Of a stretch of 13,114 bases of DNA, positions 1 through 6,989 are shown piece after piece. The translations under genes were made by a program, and so were the position numbers. Source of the stretch: an uncultured Muribaculaceae bacterium. GTDB taxonomy: Bacteria > Bacteroidota > Bacteroidia > Bacteroidales > Muribaculaceae. The stretch spans positions 1 through 13,114 of the forward strand of contig CAJTQH010000061.1 of assembly GCA_910578305.1 (NCBI GenBank), given 5' to 3'. The notes below the pieces were generated by a model. It searched no databases, was not told the origin of the DNA, and saw only the letters and a list, made by a program, of their open reading frames with translations. How positions within the stretch are numbered: the first letter of the stretch is position 1; every line of letters begins with the position of its first letter.

Positions 1-1
1 C

Positions 2-346
2 TGGCAGACGGAGTTCGAGGAGGCCTTCGACTACGCGGAGACGGACGACCAGCTGCGGTGCATCGCGGACATCAAAAAGGACATGGAGCGGCCCGTGCCC
101 ATGGACCGCCTGCTCTGCGGCGACGTGGGCTACGGCAAGACGGAGGTGGCACTGCGGGCCGTGATGAAGTGCATCCTGGACGGCAAGCAGGCCGCCATTC
201 TGGTCCCCACCACCGTCCTGGCCCAGCAGCACTTCTCCACCGCTGTCAGCCGCTTCCGCTCCTTTCCGGTGAGCATCCGGGTTTTGAGCCGCTTCCAGAC
301 CCCCGGCCAGGTCCGCCAGATCCTTTTCCGTCAGGGCCGGGAGCGC
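2..346 (+). CDS. mfd: Mfd transcription-repair coupling factor, internal fragment (foreign to the rest of the window)
   Basis: This is an internal piece of the Mfd translocase, the ATP-dependent motor that removes stalled RNA polymerase and recruits UvrA. The frame is open from base 2 and has no start codon. It shows the hallmark PMDRLLCGDVGYGKTEVALRAV block, with Walker A at fragment residues 40-48, then LVPTTVLAQQH (motif Ia) and the SRF segment. Homology fades after about base 325. A one-base change in the T run at 325-328 would restore a more Mfd-like reading (Q-I-L-S-V-R-A-G-S-A), so a frameshift near the end is possible. Third codon positions are almost all G or C, unlike every other gene here. 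The fragment ends where an unrelated minus-strand Bacteroidales gene is also interrupted. I therefore read it as Firmicutes DNA joined by misassembly rather than as a resident gene. The Mfd identity is secure; the source taxon is inferred. Confidence 0.9.
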
Positions 347-352
347 CCCACA
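338..352. other. Probable chimeric contig junction
   Basis: Two unrelated reading frames on opposite strands both lose their family-like sequence here. Mfd on the plus strand fades after about base 325-346. The minus-strand secreted protein reads sensibly up to E-N-M-M-W-G-A (about 342-362) and then turns into a Gly/Ser/Pro-rich antisense translation of mfd. Base composition switches sharply at the same place. No integrase, transposase, terminal repeat or att-like sequence is visible. The exact base cannot be fixed from the sequence alone. Confidence 0.8.
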
Positions 353-815
353 TCATGTTCTCGCCACTCTCGGTGATGTAGACCGATGTGGGTGATGTGT
401 GGCTGAAATCTTCGGGTAGGGCTGATGTGTCGGACAGAAATCCCGATGGCGTTGATAGCTTGTATGCGCGGAAGAAGTCGGCGCTGTCGACAGTGAGGCT
501 GTCGATAATGGCTATTTTTTCCACGCGGCCCATCATAGTGCTTCCAAGCTCGGATTTCATGCGCAGGCGTTCAAATCCTTCGGCCGGTTCCTGTCGCTTT
601 TTTCCGGAAGAGATAGCGTCCTCGTAGTCGTCGAGCAGTGTCAGGGCTTCGTCGAAGCGATATTCATAAAATGCTTTTTCGGCCTGACGGTACAGTTCAT
701 CGGCCGTGGGCTTGGCTTTCCTGACTGCCTTGGGGCGTGCGGCCAAGGCATCGTCTGTGACTGCCGATGCTATGAGTAATGCTGATATGGCGAAAATATG
801 CAATATGTACTTCAT
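345..815 (-). CDS. Secreted hypothetical protein with TPR-like N-terminus, 3' end lost at the junction
   Basis: The start is the ATG at 815. It begins with a Sec signal peptide: a basic Lys at residue 2, a hydrophobic stretch at about residues 4-18, and an Ala-rich end near residues 24-26. Residues about 37-66 look like one TPR-type helix pair (ADELYRQAEKAFYEYRFDEAL). The segment around residues 143-158 (S-V-Y-I-T-E-S-G-E-N-M-M-W-G-A) resembles the entry into the PD40/TolB-like beta-propeller repeats of Bacteroidales envelope proteins, but that is a family impression and not a proof. The open frame runs on to 246, but everything beyond about residue 158 is antisense to the foreign mfd fragment and should not be taken as protein. 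It is probably a longer periplasmic or outer-membrane-associated protein. Specific function is unknown. Confidence 0.72.
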
Positions 816-843
816 AGTTATGTGATTGAATAAATATCAATTT

Positions 844-851
844 CAAAGATA
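844..851 (-). promoter_or_regulatory. Bacteroidota -7 promoter element for the secreted hypothetical gene
   Basis: On the minus strand this reads TATCTTTG, a full match to the Bacteroidota -7 consensus TAnnTTTG, 28 bases upstream of the ATG at 815. No TTG -33 box is seen at the usual spacing, so support is partial. The rest of the 101-base gap up to queE holds a weak CCCGG/CCGGG inverted repeat with a long loop followed by a T-run. That may end the upstream transcript, but I would not call it a terminator. Confidence 0.5.
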
Positions 852-916
852 CATAAAAAAATGCTATCCCGGTGTGAGGTTCTGTGAAAAGTATGTTAAT
901 CCGTATCCGGGCTGTG

Positions 917-1492
917 TCAGCGGATATCGAGCATCTTGTGGGTCTGCAATGAAAGCCTCCAGTGTGGATGGCTGAGAATGTAGTCGATGGTCTGAGAGGT
1001 GTTGATTCCGGAGCATGGCTGAAGGAAGTGGTGGCGAGCACGGGGCAGGGATGCGGCTATGGCTTCGACATCCTGCTGCTGATATACTATTTTCAGTTCG
1101 TCGATACGGTCTATGAGCCATGGACCGTCCTTGGGCGAGCATGTGACCCAGTCGACTCCGGGAGGCACAGGCAGTGAGCCGTTGGTCTCCACGGCTATAT
1201 AGAATCCGGCTTTAGCGAGGGCTTGTAGAAGAGGTTCGTCGAGTTGTAAAAGCGGCTCGCCGCCGGTGATGACTATGTGTCGTGCAGGGAAGCGACTTAC
1301 TGTATCTATAATGTCTGATGCGGTCATGGGCTGCGACGATGTGTGGTCGGTGTCGCAGAACTCGCAACAGCGGTTGCAGCCGCTCAGGCGCAGAAACACC
1401 GACGGAGTGCCGGTGTAGTATCCTTCGCCCTGAAGCGAATAGAAGATTTCGTTGACGCGGTATGTGACCGCAGATCTGTCAGTCGCGTTCAT
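917..1492 (-). CDS. queE: 7-carboxy-7-deazaguanine synthase QueE
   Basis: QueE is a radical-SAM enzyme that converts 6-carboxy-tetrahydropterin to 7-carboxy-7-deazaguanine, the second committed step from QueD toward preQ0 and queuosine. The 191-residue product shows the N-terminal EIFYSLQGEG segment and the CxxxCxxC iron-sulfur motif at C39, C43 and C46 (the sequence also has an extra Cys at 42). The SAM-binding GGEP lies at residues 77-80 and the VETNGS segment follows. I chose the ATG at 1492 because the family begins just before V-N-E-I-F-Y. Upstream ATG (1525) and GTG (1531) codons would add residues with no family counterpart and lie deeper inside queD. It overlaps the end of queD by 14 bases, which implies translational coupling. 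queC and queF are not in the window. Confidence 0.94.
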   Translation of the reverse strand: MNATDRSAVTYRVNEIFYSLQGEGYYTGTPSVFLRLSGCNRCCEFCDTDHTSSQPMTASDIIDTVSRFPARHIVITGGEPLLQLDEPLLQALAKAGFYIAVETNGSLPVPPGVDWVTCSPKDGPWLIDRIDELKIVYQQQDVEAIAASLPRARHHFLQPCSGINTSQTIDYILSHPHWRLSLQTHKMLDIR

Positions 1493-1811
1493 AAGATGCT
1501 GTATTACCTTCGCTTTCCTGCACATCGACACGATAGCAGTGTGGCACGCGGTCGCATATCCAGCGGGCTATGTTTTCGGCTGTGGGGTTGAATGGAAGTA
1601 TGTCGTTGAAATTCTTATGGTCGAGGCGTTCGGTTATGTCTGTTTTGATGTGTGAGAAGTCGGCTACCATGCCGTTGGCATCAAGTTCGGCGGCACGACA
1701 GTGTACGGTTATTATCCAGTTGTGTCCGTGCAGAGCGGAGCATTTACTCTGATAGTCGAGCGTTAGGCTATGCGAGCCGGATATTTCGAATCTTTTGGTT
1801 ACGTAATACAT
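1479..1811 (-). CDS. queD: 6-carboxy-5,6,7,8-tetrahydropterin synthase QueD
   Basis: QueD converts 7,8-dihydroneopterin triphosphate to 6-carboxy-tetrahydropterin, the first dedicated step of 7-deazaguanine and queuosine synthesis. The 110-residue protein has the family's usual short length. It carries the zinc ligands H14, H28 and H30 (in C-S-A-L-H-G-H-N-W), the catalytic Cys24, the LDHKNFND block with D64/H65, the PTAEN segment near 76-80, and a late Glu (about E101). The start is the ATG at 1811, only 12 bases after the nucleotidyltransferase stop, and the gene runs into queE with overlap. It is therefore the middle of a tight operon. A pure 6-pyruvoyl-tetrahydropterin synthase role is possible for this fold, but coupling to queE argues for QueD. 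Confidence 0.94.
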   Translation of the reverse strand: MYYVTKRFEISGSHSLTLDYQSKCSALHGHNWIITVHCRAAELDANGMVADFSHIKTDITERLDHKNFNDILPFNPTAENIARWICDRVPHCYRVDVQESEGNTASYERD

Positions 1812-1823
1812 GTTTAATAATGA

Positions 1824-3254
1824 TTATAATGCTTTTAGTCCCATTTCCATTCCGATACGAAGCATGTATTCGCGTGCGGCTTCGTATTCATTAGGAATTA
1901 TACCGTCGAGTACGGCGTCTTTAATGGCAGATTTTATGATTCCGACTTCGGCCGATGGCGGCAGTCCGAACGTAGACATGATCTCGGCGCCATCAATAGG
2001 CGGTTGGAAATTTCTCAGATGGTCGCGTTCGGTGACATCCTCGATTTTGCGTAGAACATCGTCGAAGTTCTTAAGATGTTTTCTGACTTTTTCTGGATTG
2101 CGTGACGTGATATCGGCACGGCATAGTGTCATTAGCGCAGGCAGATCTTCACCGGCATCGGTGATCAGACGCCGCACTGCGGAGTCGGTGACGGTATCCT
2201 CTACAAGTGCTATCGGGCGCATGTGCAGCTCCACCATTTTCTGCACGTAACGCATTGGTTCGCCAAGCGGCATTTTCAGCGCCCGGAATATTTTAGGCAC
2301 CATCTTTGAGCCTATGAAATTATGATTGTGGAAAGTCCATCCGGTGTTGTCATCCCAGCGTTTTGTCACCGGCTTGGCTATGTCGTGGAGCAGTGCGCTC
2401 CATCTAAGCCATATGTCGTCGGACTTTTCGGCCACACGGTCGAGTACCATAAGTGTGTGTTGGAAATTGTCCTTATGACTTCGGCCATGTATTATCTCCA
2501 CTCCGCGCATTGCATTGAGTTCTGGCAATATGAACTCAAGTAGTCCGGTGTCGGCCAGTAGTTTCCATCCGATTGACGGGCGTGGCGAAGCCATGATTTT
2601 AGAAAGTTCAGTGTAGATGCGTTCGCGAGTGATGATGGATATGCGGCTTGCATTGCGGCTTATGGCATCGAGAGTGGCGGGCAATATGTTGAAGTCGAGT
2701 TGAGTGGCAAAACGTATGGCTCTCATCATGCGCAAGGGATCGTCGCTGAAGGTGATGTCGGGATCGAGAGGTGTGCGTATGATTCGGTTGCGGAGGTCAT
2801 CAAGGCCTTGGAACATATCCAATAGCTGTCCGAAATTAGCTGAATTGACACTTATGGCCATCGCATTGATTGTGAAATCCCGACGGGATATGTCATCGGC
2901 AAGCGAGCCTTCTTCGACTATTGGATTGCGTGAGTCGGTATGGTATGATTCACGTCTGGCAGCTACAAATTCCAGTTCTGTACCACGGTAGCGTACCTGA
3001 GCCGTTCCGTATGTGCGGAATATGTTGACTTTTGCTCCATGGCCTATGCGTCGGGCTACTTCTCGCGCAATGGATATGCCGCTGTCTGTGCCGACACTGA
3101 CAAAGTCAATGTCTTTGGAGTGGCGTTGCAGAAAGAGGTCGCGCACATATCCCCCCACGGCATAGCACTCCACGCCTAAGGCGTCGGCTGCTTCGCCAAC
3201 GGCTGTAAAAGCTTTTCTGTCGATATGTTGCAGTATGTCTTGAGTCGTTTGCAT
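1824..3254 (-). CDS. cca: CCA-adding / poly(A) polymerase-family tRNA nucleotidyltransferase with HD domain
   Basis: This class II nucleotidyltransferase most likely adds or repairs the 3' CCA of tRNAs. The 476-residue product has, in order, the head domain with GGYVRD (34-39) and the DID metal-binding pair (48-50), the RRDFTINAMA block (124-133), the LRMMRAIRF neck region (174-182), and an HD-type domain with H-D at 290-291 (ALLHDIAKP). The start is the ATG at 3254, 50 bases after the stop of the M24 gene. The frame extends further to a TTG at 3347, but that would overlap the upstream gene and adds no family-like sequence. CCA-adding, A-adding and poly(A) polymerase activities cannot be separated by eye. 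The HD domain suggests an additional phosphohydrolase activity. It is followed 12 bases later by queD. Confidence 0.92.
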   Translation of the reverse strand: MQTTQDILQHIDRKAFTAVGEAADALGVECYAVGGYVRDLFLQRHSKDIDFVSVGTDSGISIAREVARRIGHGAKVNIFRTYGTAQVRYRGTELEFVAARRESYHTDSRNPIVEEGSLADDISRRDFTINAMAISVNSANFGQLLDMFQGLDDLRNRIIRTPLDPDITFSDDPLRMMRAIRFATQLDFNILPATLDAISRNASRISIITRERIYTELSKIMASPRPSIGWKLLADTGLLEFILPELNAMRGVEIIHGRSHKDNFQHTLMVLDRVAEKSDDIWLRWSALLHDIAKPVTKRWDDNTGWTFHNHNFIGSKMVPKIFRALKMPLGEPMRYVQKMVELHMRPIALVEDTVTDSAVRRLITDAGEDLPALMTLCRADITSRNPEKVRKHLKNFDDVLRKIEDVTERDHLRNFQPPIDGAEIMSTFGLPPSAEVGIIKSAIKDAVLDGIIPNEYEAAREYMLRIGMEMGLKAL

Positions 3255-3304
3255 GATGAGTTGTGTGATGATGGATATGTGACAGAGTGATGCGAAGGCG
3301 GAAC

Positions 3305-4477
3305 CTATTTTAATGTCTCTATGTCTTCCGGGGCATTGGTCAGGCAACGTACGCCCTGCGGTGTGACAGCATATGTGTTTTCGATGCCTACGGCACCCAC
3401 ATGCGGGATGACGAATTTCGGTTCGAGCGCAAAGACATTACCGGTCTGTATGATGTCGCGGCTTCGAGGTGCTATGACAGGCTGCTCGTTGATCTCAATG
3501 CCCACTCCGTGGCCTACAAAGCCGGCTTTTTGCCGATGTCCCATGAAGTATTCATATAGACCGGCTTCGCGGGCCATCTCTTCGGCGCGGTGGTACATGT
3601 CTTTTGTTTCTGTGCCAGGGATGGCCATTGCCGACACTTCGCGGCATATTTCTACGGAGCATCGGTGGGCTTTCATGGCCAGAGCATTGATATTGCCGAC
3701 GGTGTAGGTGCGTGTCATGTCTGTCATGTAACCTGTGTAGTTGCCATTGACGTCAACCATTACACTTTCGCCTTCGCGTATAACAGATCCGTTGCATCCG
3801 ACAGGCAGTGAAGGATCAAGACCTTCGCCGCCCATGGCAAAATCGTAAGGAGTGGGATTGTCGGCGTTTTCTCCGGCAAGTATGTTGCCCATGTATAGCT
3901 CCATGGAGTCGCCGCTTATGCGGAATTGTCCGAGGCATCCTTCAAGTCGCGATGTCCGCTCGATTTCTACCTGAAGTTCGAGGTCGGTCATGCCTTCCCG
4001 GTATAAATGCGGTATGCGGCGGTAGACACGCTCCTGCTTGATGCCTGAAGTGGCAATCAATTCGATCTCGCGAGGAGTCTTCACCGCGCGTGCAGCTCTC
4101 AGCATGGGTGAGGCATTGACTATGACAGCCTGCGGGAATATGGCTTTCAGACGCTCGATCATGGAGTAAGGTGTGATGTCGAGCTCAAGCGCGAGCGACT
4201 CCGGCGTGTCAAGACCTATGCTTTCGGCCATGTGCTCAGGCTTGCGTATATAGACCACACCATCTCCTTCAAGACCTATCGGACGACGTATGAAGAATAC
4301 CGGCATGCTGTTGGCCGGCAGATATATGTAGCCTGCAAACACGCGTCCGGTCAGATAATATATGTTGGCGTTGTCCGTAACAAGCATTGCTGACGCCTGA
4401 GCGTCATTCATCAGCGCTCTGATTTTGCCGAGGCGTGTCAGAAATTCATCGTGATCAAGAAGTATGAGCTGGCGCAT
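3305..4477 (-). CDS. M24-family metallopeptidase (Xaa-Pro aminopeptidase-like)
   Basis: This is a cytosolic pita-bread-fold peptidase that probably removes N-terminal residues ahead of proline. It has 390 residues: a creatinase-type N-terminal domain (about 10-130) and a catalytic domain (about 135-385). All five expected metal ligands are visible: D242 (M-V-D-V-N-G), D253 (T-D-M-T-R-T), H323 (G-H-G-V-G), E352 (A-L-E-P) and E366 (G-I-E-N-T-Y), so an active dinuclear site is likely. No signal peptide is seen. The start is the ATG at 4477. It sits between the HAD phosphatase (41 bases upstream) and the nucleotidyltransferase (50 bases downstream), probably in the same transcript. Exact substrate (Xaa-Pro versus other dipeptides) cannot be told from sequence. 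Confidence 0.9.
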   Translation of the reverse strand: MRQLILLDHDEFLTRLGKIRALMNDAQASAMLVTDNANIYYLTGRVFAGYIYLPANSMPVFFIRRPIGLEGDGVVYIRKPEHMAESIGLDTPESLALELDITPYSMIERLKAIFPQAVIVNASPMLRAARAVKTPREIELIATSGIKQERVYRRIPHLYREGMTDLELQVEIERTSRLEGCLGQFRISGDSMELYMGNILAGENADNPTPYDFAMGGEGLDPSLPVGCNGSVIREGESVMVDVNGNYTGYMTDMTRTYTVGNINALAMKAHRCSVEICREVSAMAIPGTETKDMYHRAEEMAREAGLYEYFMGHRQKAGFVGHGVGIEINEQPVIAPRSRDIIQTGNVFALEPKFVIPHVGAVGIENTYAVTPQGVRCLTNAPEDIETLK

Positions 4478-4518
4478 ATTATCGTTGTTTGGATTTGAAT
4501 GTAGTGAATATATACAGG

Positions 4519-5148
4519 TTAAACATACAGACTATCTACAACTTCGGCAAACGATGACGCCTGAAATTCGGCATCGTTGCATCTGCCGAATCCGTAGGTG
4601 ACGTGTATCATGGGCACTCCCGCGGCATGTGCGCTGCGGCAGTCACCATCGGTGTCGCCTACGTATATCGGTGATGAAAGAGAGTATTCGCGGCATAGGT
4701 CGCGTATATTGATGTCTTTCAGTTTGAGAGTGGCACCATAGCTGCGTAGGTCGGTGAAGTACGGGCGCAGGCCGGTGAAGTCGAGAAAGTAGTCGAGTCC
4801 TTTGTCACCGCAGTTGCTCACCATGAACAGACGGAACTGTGAGGCGAGTGATGGCAGCATCTCCTTTACGCCCGGATACAGTATGCCTCCTTGACGGGGC
4901 ATGAGCAGATCGTCGGCTTTACGTATTTCATTGTAGAAACGCCGGGTGTCAATGTCCGGCGGATTGAGCTTGGCCGCAATGCGGTCGAGGGTCATACCCA
5001 TGCATTCGAGCAATTGCCGGCGTGTTACACGTGCATCTACACCCATGGCTTGATAGGCCGTGTTCCAGATGTCGCGATAGGTGTCCACGGCATCCCACAG
5101 AGTGCCGTCCATGTCGAAAATCACACTGTCGAAACGGGGCTTCTTCAT
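4519..5148 (-). CDS. HAD-family phosphatase (phosphoglycolate phosphatase-like)
   Basis: This is a haloacid-dehalogenase hydrolase of 209 residues. Motif I is FDMDGT with nucleophile D12 and acid/base D14. Motif II is the V-S-N segment (S111). Motif III is a Lys in L-K-L-K-D (about 142-144). Motif IV is VGDTDGD with D165 and D169. An alpha-helical cap lies between about residues 20 and 85, the arrangement of the Gph/beta-phosphoglucomutase group. The fold and catalytic chemistry (phosphate-ester hydrolysis via an aspartyl-phosphate) are secure, but the substrate is not. No phosphoglycolate-linked gene is adjacent. It lies 48 bases after gldH and 41 before the M24 gene, consistent with one operon. 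Confidence 0.88.
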   Translation of the reverse strand: MKKPRFDSVIFDMDGTLWDAVDTYRDIWNTAYQAMGVDARVTRRQLLECMGMTLDRIAAKLNPPDIDTRRFYNEIRKADDLLMPRQGGILYPGVKEMLPSLASQFRLFMVSNCGDKGLDYFLDFTGLRPYFTDLRSYGATLKLKDINIRDLCREYSLSSPIYVGDTDGDCRSAHAAGVPMIHVTYGFGRCNDAEFQASSFAEVVDSLYV

Positions 5149-5196
5149 AGTGAATTGTTGTATGGTTAGGTCAAATCTGTATGGTCAAGAATCTGT

Positions 5197-5661
5197 TCAT
5201 GGAGTTGTCTCCACGCCGATTTGTCGTAGTCCGCGCAGTGTGTCGGTGCGCATCACATGTCGGACCATAACGGCTGCTCCAGGCAGAAGTCTCACCGAGT
5301 CGCTGACTTTTTTCTGTATCTGATAAGATGTGCCGAGTCCTTGTCCGAGCCAATGTCCGTAGACATCGGCAAGTTCCATGGATACGGTGTCGCGACGCAA
5401 CGTACTGTCGGCATCCGTATACGATACTTCGAGCCAGAGATTGCGGTATTCGTAATCGTCGTTGTGGCGTATGGCCACCGATATTGATCGAGGCCTGATG
5501 CTGTCGGCGGCTATCTGAAAACATACAGTGTCACCGTAATTCCATCCGCGAGCCGGAAGGTCTGTGAAGCTGCTGTAATCGGACGCTGACGGTGAGCATG
5601 AGCACGCCAACATGCAGCACGCGAGTGCCGTCATGATGATATGAAACAGGCGATCAGTCAT
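5197..5661 (-). CDS. gldH: GldH-family lipoprotein
   Basis: GldH is a small lipoprotein first defined by gliding-motility mutants of Flavobacterium and found widely in Bacteroidota. The 154-residue product starts with a hydrophobic signal and a lipobox-like M-L-A-C, giving a probable lipidated Cys20 (Cys22 is the alternative). The mature part carries the family segments: an early G-W, then IRHNDDYEYRNLWLEV, DTVSMELADVYGHWLGQGLG, and a final M-R-T-D-T-L-R-G-L-R-Q-I-G. I chose the ATG at 5661, which overlaps the end of ricT by 8 bases. The longer open frame back to 5913 is antisense-like filler beginning at TTG. No other gld or type IX secretion genes are in the window. Its role in a presumably non-gliding gut organism is unknown. 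Confidence 0.85.
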   Translation of the reverse strand: MTDRLFHIIMTALACCMLACSCSPSASDYSSFTDLPARGWNYGDTVCFQIAADSIRPRSISVAIRHNDDYEYRNLWLEVSYTDADSTLRRDTVSMELADVYGHWLGQGLGTSYQIQKKVSDSVRLLPGAAVMVRHVMRTDTLRGLRQIGVETTP

Positions 5662-6970
5662 TGCATGCAGGCTTGGACGATGAGTCGGAAGATTTGCTGC
5701 CGTTGTCTTTCTTGGAGCCATTGGGGCGCTGACGCCGCCTATCGTTGCGCTTGCCGTTTTGCTGTGTCGGACGCTCAGGTGTTGAATTACCGGGCTGCTG
5801 TTGCTTAGACTGCTGCTCTTTGGATGCATTTGGGGCCTGGCGTGACTTTTTCTTCTTGCGCTTTTTGGTGTTGTCAAACCGTGATATGTTGTCTTGATCA
5901 AGAATATCGGCAAACGGCTTTTTATCCATTGCTGCCTGTTCGTTTTCAGGGAGCAGGCTAAGCGGCTTTTCGCCTTGTTTGTTGAGCGATATTATTTCAA
6001 ATGCGCGGTCGGCGGTTATGGTAACCAGATTGGCCGGAACAGACTTGTCGGTACTGTATGTGATGAGCCGGTTGAACACATCGTGCTTGAAGTGATAGTA
6101 TGTGTTGTCAGCGGTCTCGAGCCGGATATCTTTGGCGGGCAGGCGCTTCACGCTTTCCACATATGCGTCGACCTCGAAATTGAGGCAGCATTTCAACTTG
6201 GCACACTGTCCGGCAAGTTTCTGTGGATTGAGTGATATGTCCTGAAAACGTGCGGCGGCAGTGCCTACCGATACAAAGTTGGTCATCCAGCTTGAGCAGC
6301 AGAGTGCGCGTCCGCACGGGCCTATGCCGCCGATGCGTCCGGCTTCCTGTCTGGCTCCGATCTGCTTCATCTCTATGCGTACTTTGAAGGCATCGGCAAG
6401 CACTTTTATGAGCTGCCGGAAGTCGACGCGCTCATCGGCTATGTAGTAAAAGATGGCTTTGTTTCCATCTCCCTGATATTCCACATCTCCGATCTTCATG
6501 TTTAGCTTCAGATCTTCGGCGATCTTTCGGGCGCGTATCATGGTGTCGTTTTCCTTGGCTTTGGCTTCCTCGAATTTTTCAAGATCGGAAGCCTTGGCTT
6601 TACGTAGCACGCGCTTTATTTCGGAGTCGGGTTTTACATTGGCTTTTTTCATCTGTAGTGCCACAAGACGTCCGGTAAGTGTGACCTGACCAATGTCGTG
6701 TCCGGGCAGAGCCTCTACGGCTACTGTGTCGCCGATTGCCAGCGGAAGGTGGAGCGAGTTTCGGAAGAAACCTTTGCGGGTGTTCTTAAATTGAACTTCC
6801 ACAATGTCGAAGTCGGCCTGACCTCCGGGTATGTCTTGCAGCCAATCGTAGCAGTGCAGCTTGCCTCGGGGAGGGTTGCCCCCTCGGCAGTTGCTGTCGT
6901 AGTGCTGACGCTTGTCTTTTTCCTCGCCTTCATCCGGCATGGACGAGGCGGGCAGATTGTCAGATATCAT
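5654..6970 (-). CDS. ricT: RicT-like PSP1-domain iron-sulfur protein
   Basis: This protein of about 438 residues has a PSP1/YaaT core. In Bacillus subtilis, RicT with RicA and RicF forms an Fe-S-containing complex that directs RNase Y to particular mRNAs. Two C-x4-CC motifs are visible (G-P-C-G-R-A-L-C-C and C-A-K-L-K-C-C; residues about 219/224/225 and 256/261/262), the expected cluster ligands. The N-terminal ~40 residues are acidic/polar and look disordered. From about residue 367 a long Lys/Arg/Asn/Gln/Ser tail begins with K-K-R-K-K-K-K, which could bind RNA. I chose the ATG at 6970, 19 bases after the rny stop. A TTG at 7000 in the same frame would overlap rny. The gene is directly downstream of RNase Y and overlaps gldH. 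No RicA or RicF homologue is seen. Confidence 0.9.
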   Translation of the reverse strand: MISDNLPASSMPDEGEEKDKRQHYDSNCRGGNPPRGKLHCYDWLQDIPGGQADFDIVEVQFKNTRKGFFRNSLHLPLAIGDTVAVEALPGHDIGQVTLTGRLVALQMKKANVKPDSEIKRVLRKAKASDLEKFEEAKAKENDTMIRARKIAEDLKLNMKIGDVEYQGDGNKAIFYYIADERVDFRQLIKVLADAFKVRIEMKQIGARQEAGRIGGIGPCGRALCCSSWMTNFVSVGTAAARFQDISLNPQKLAGQCAKLKCCLNFEVDAYVESVKRLPAKDIRLETADNTYYHFKHDVFNRLITYSTDKSVPANLVTITADRAFEIISLNKQGEKPLSLLPENEQAAMDKKPFADILDQDNISRFDNTKKRKKKKSRQAPNASKEQQSKQQQPGNSTPERPTQQNGKRNDRRRQRPNGSKKDNGSKSSDSSSKPACND

Positions 6971-6989
6971 GGTTATGCACGAAGTTTTT

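Noticed and set aside
246..344. C-terminal extension of the secreted protein (Gly/Ser/Pro-rich tail)
   Set aside because: It is the antisense translation of the foreign mfd fragment, beyond the inferred junction.
1..345. Horizontal acquisition of mfd by the Bacteroidales host
   Set aside because: The fragment is internal, ends mid-domain inside another broken gene, and no mobile element or repeat is present. A chimeric assembly is simpler.
816..916. Terminator after queE from the CCCGG/CCGGG repeat and T-run
   Set aside because: The stem is only 5 bp, the loop is about 37 bases, and other bases intervene before the T-run; too weak to call.
3255..3347. Extended N-terminus of the nucleotidyltransferase from a TTG
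   Set aside because: It overlaps the M24 gene, and the added residues have no family counterpart.
5662..5913. Extended N-terminus of GldH
   Set aside because: It lies inside ricT, begins at TTG, and would bury the lipoprotein signal in the middle of the protein.
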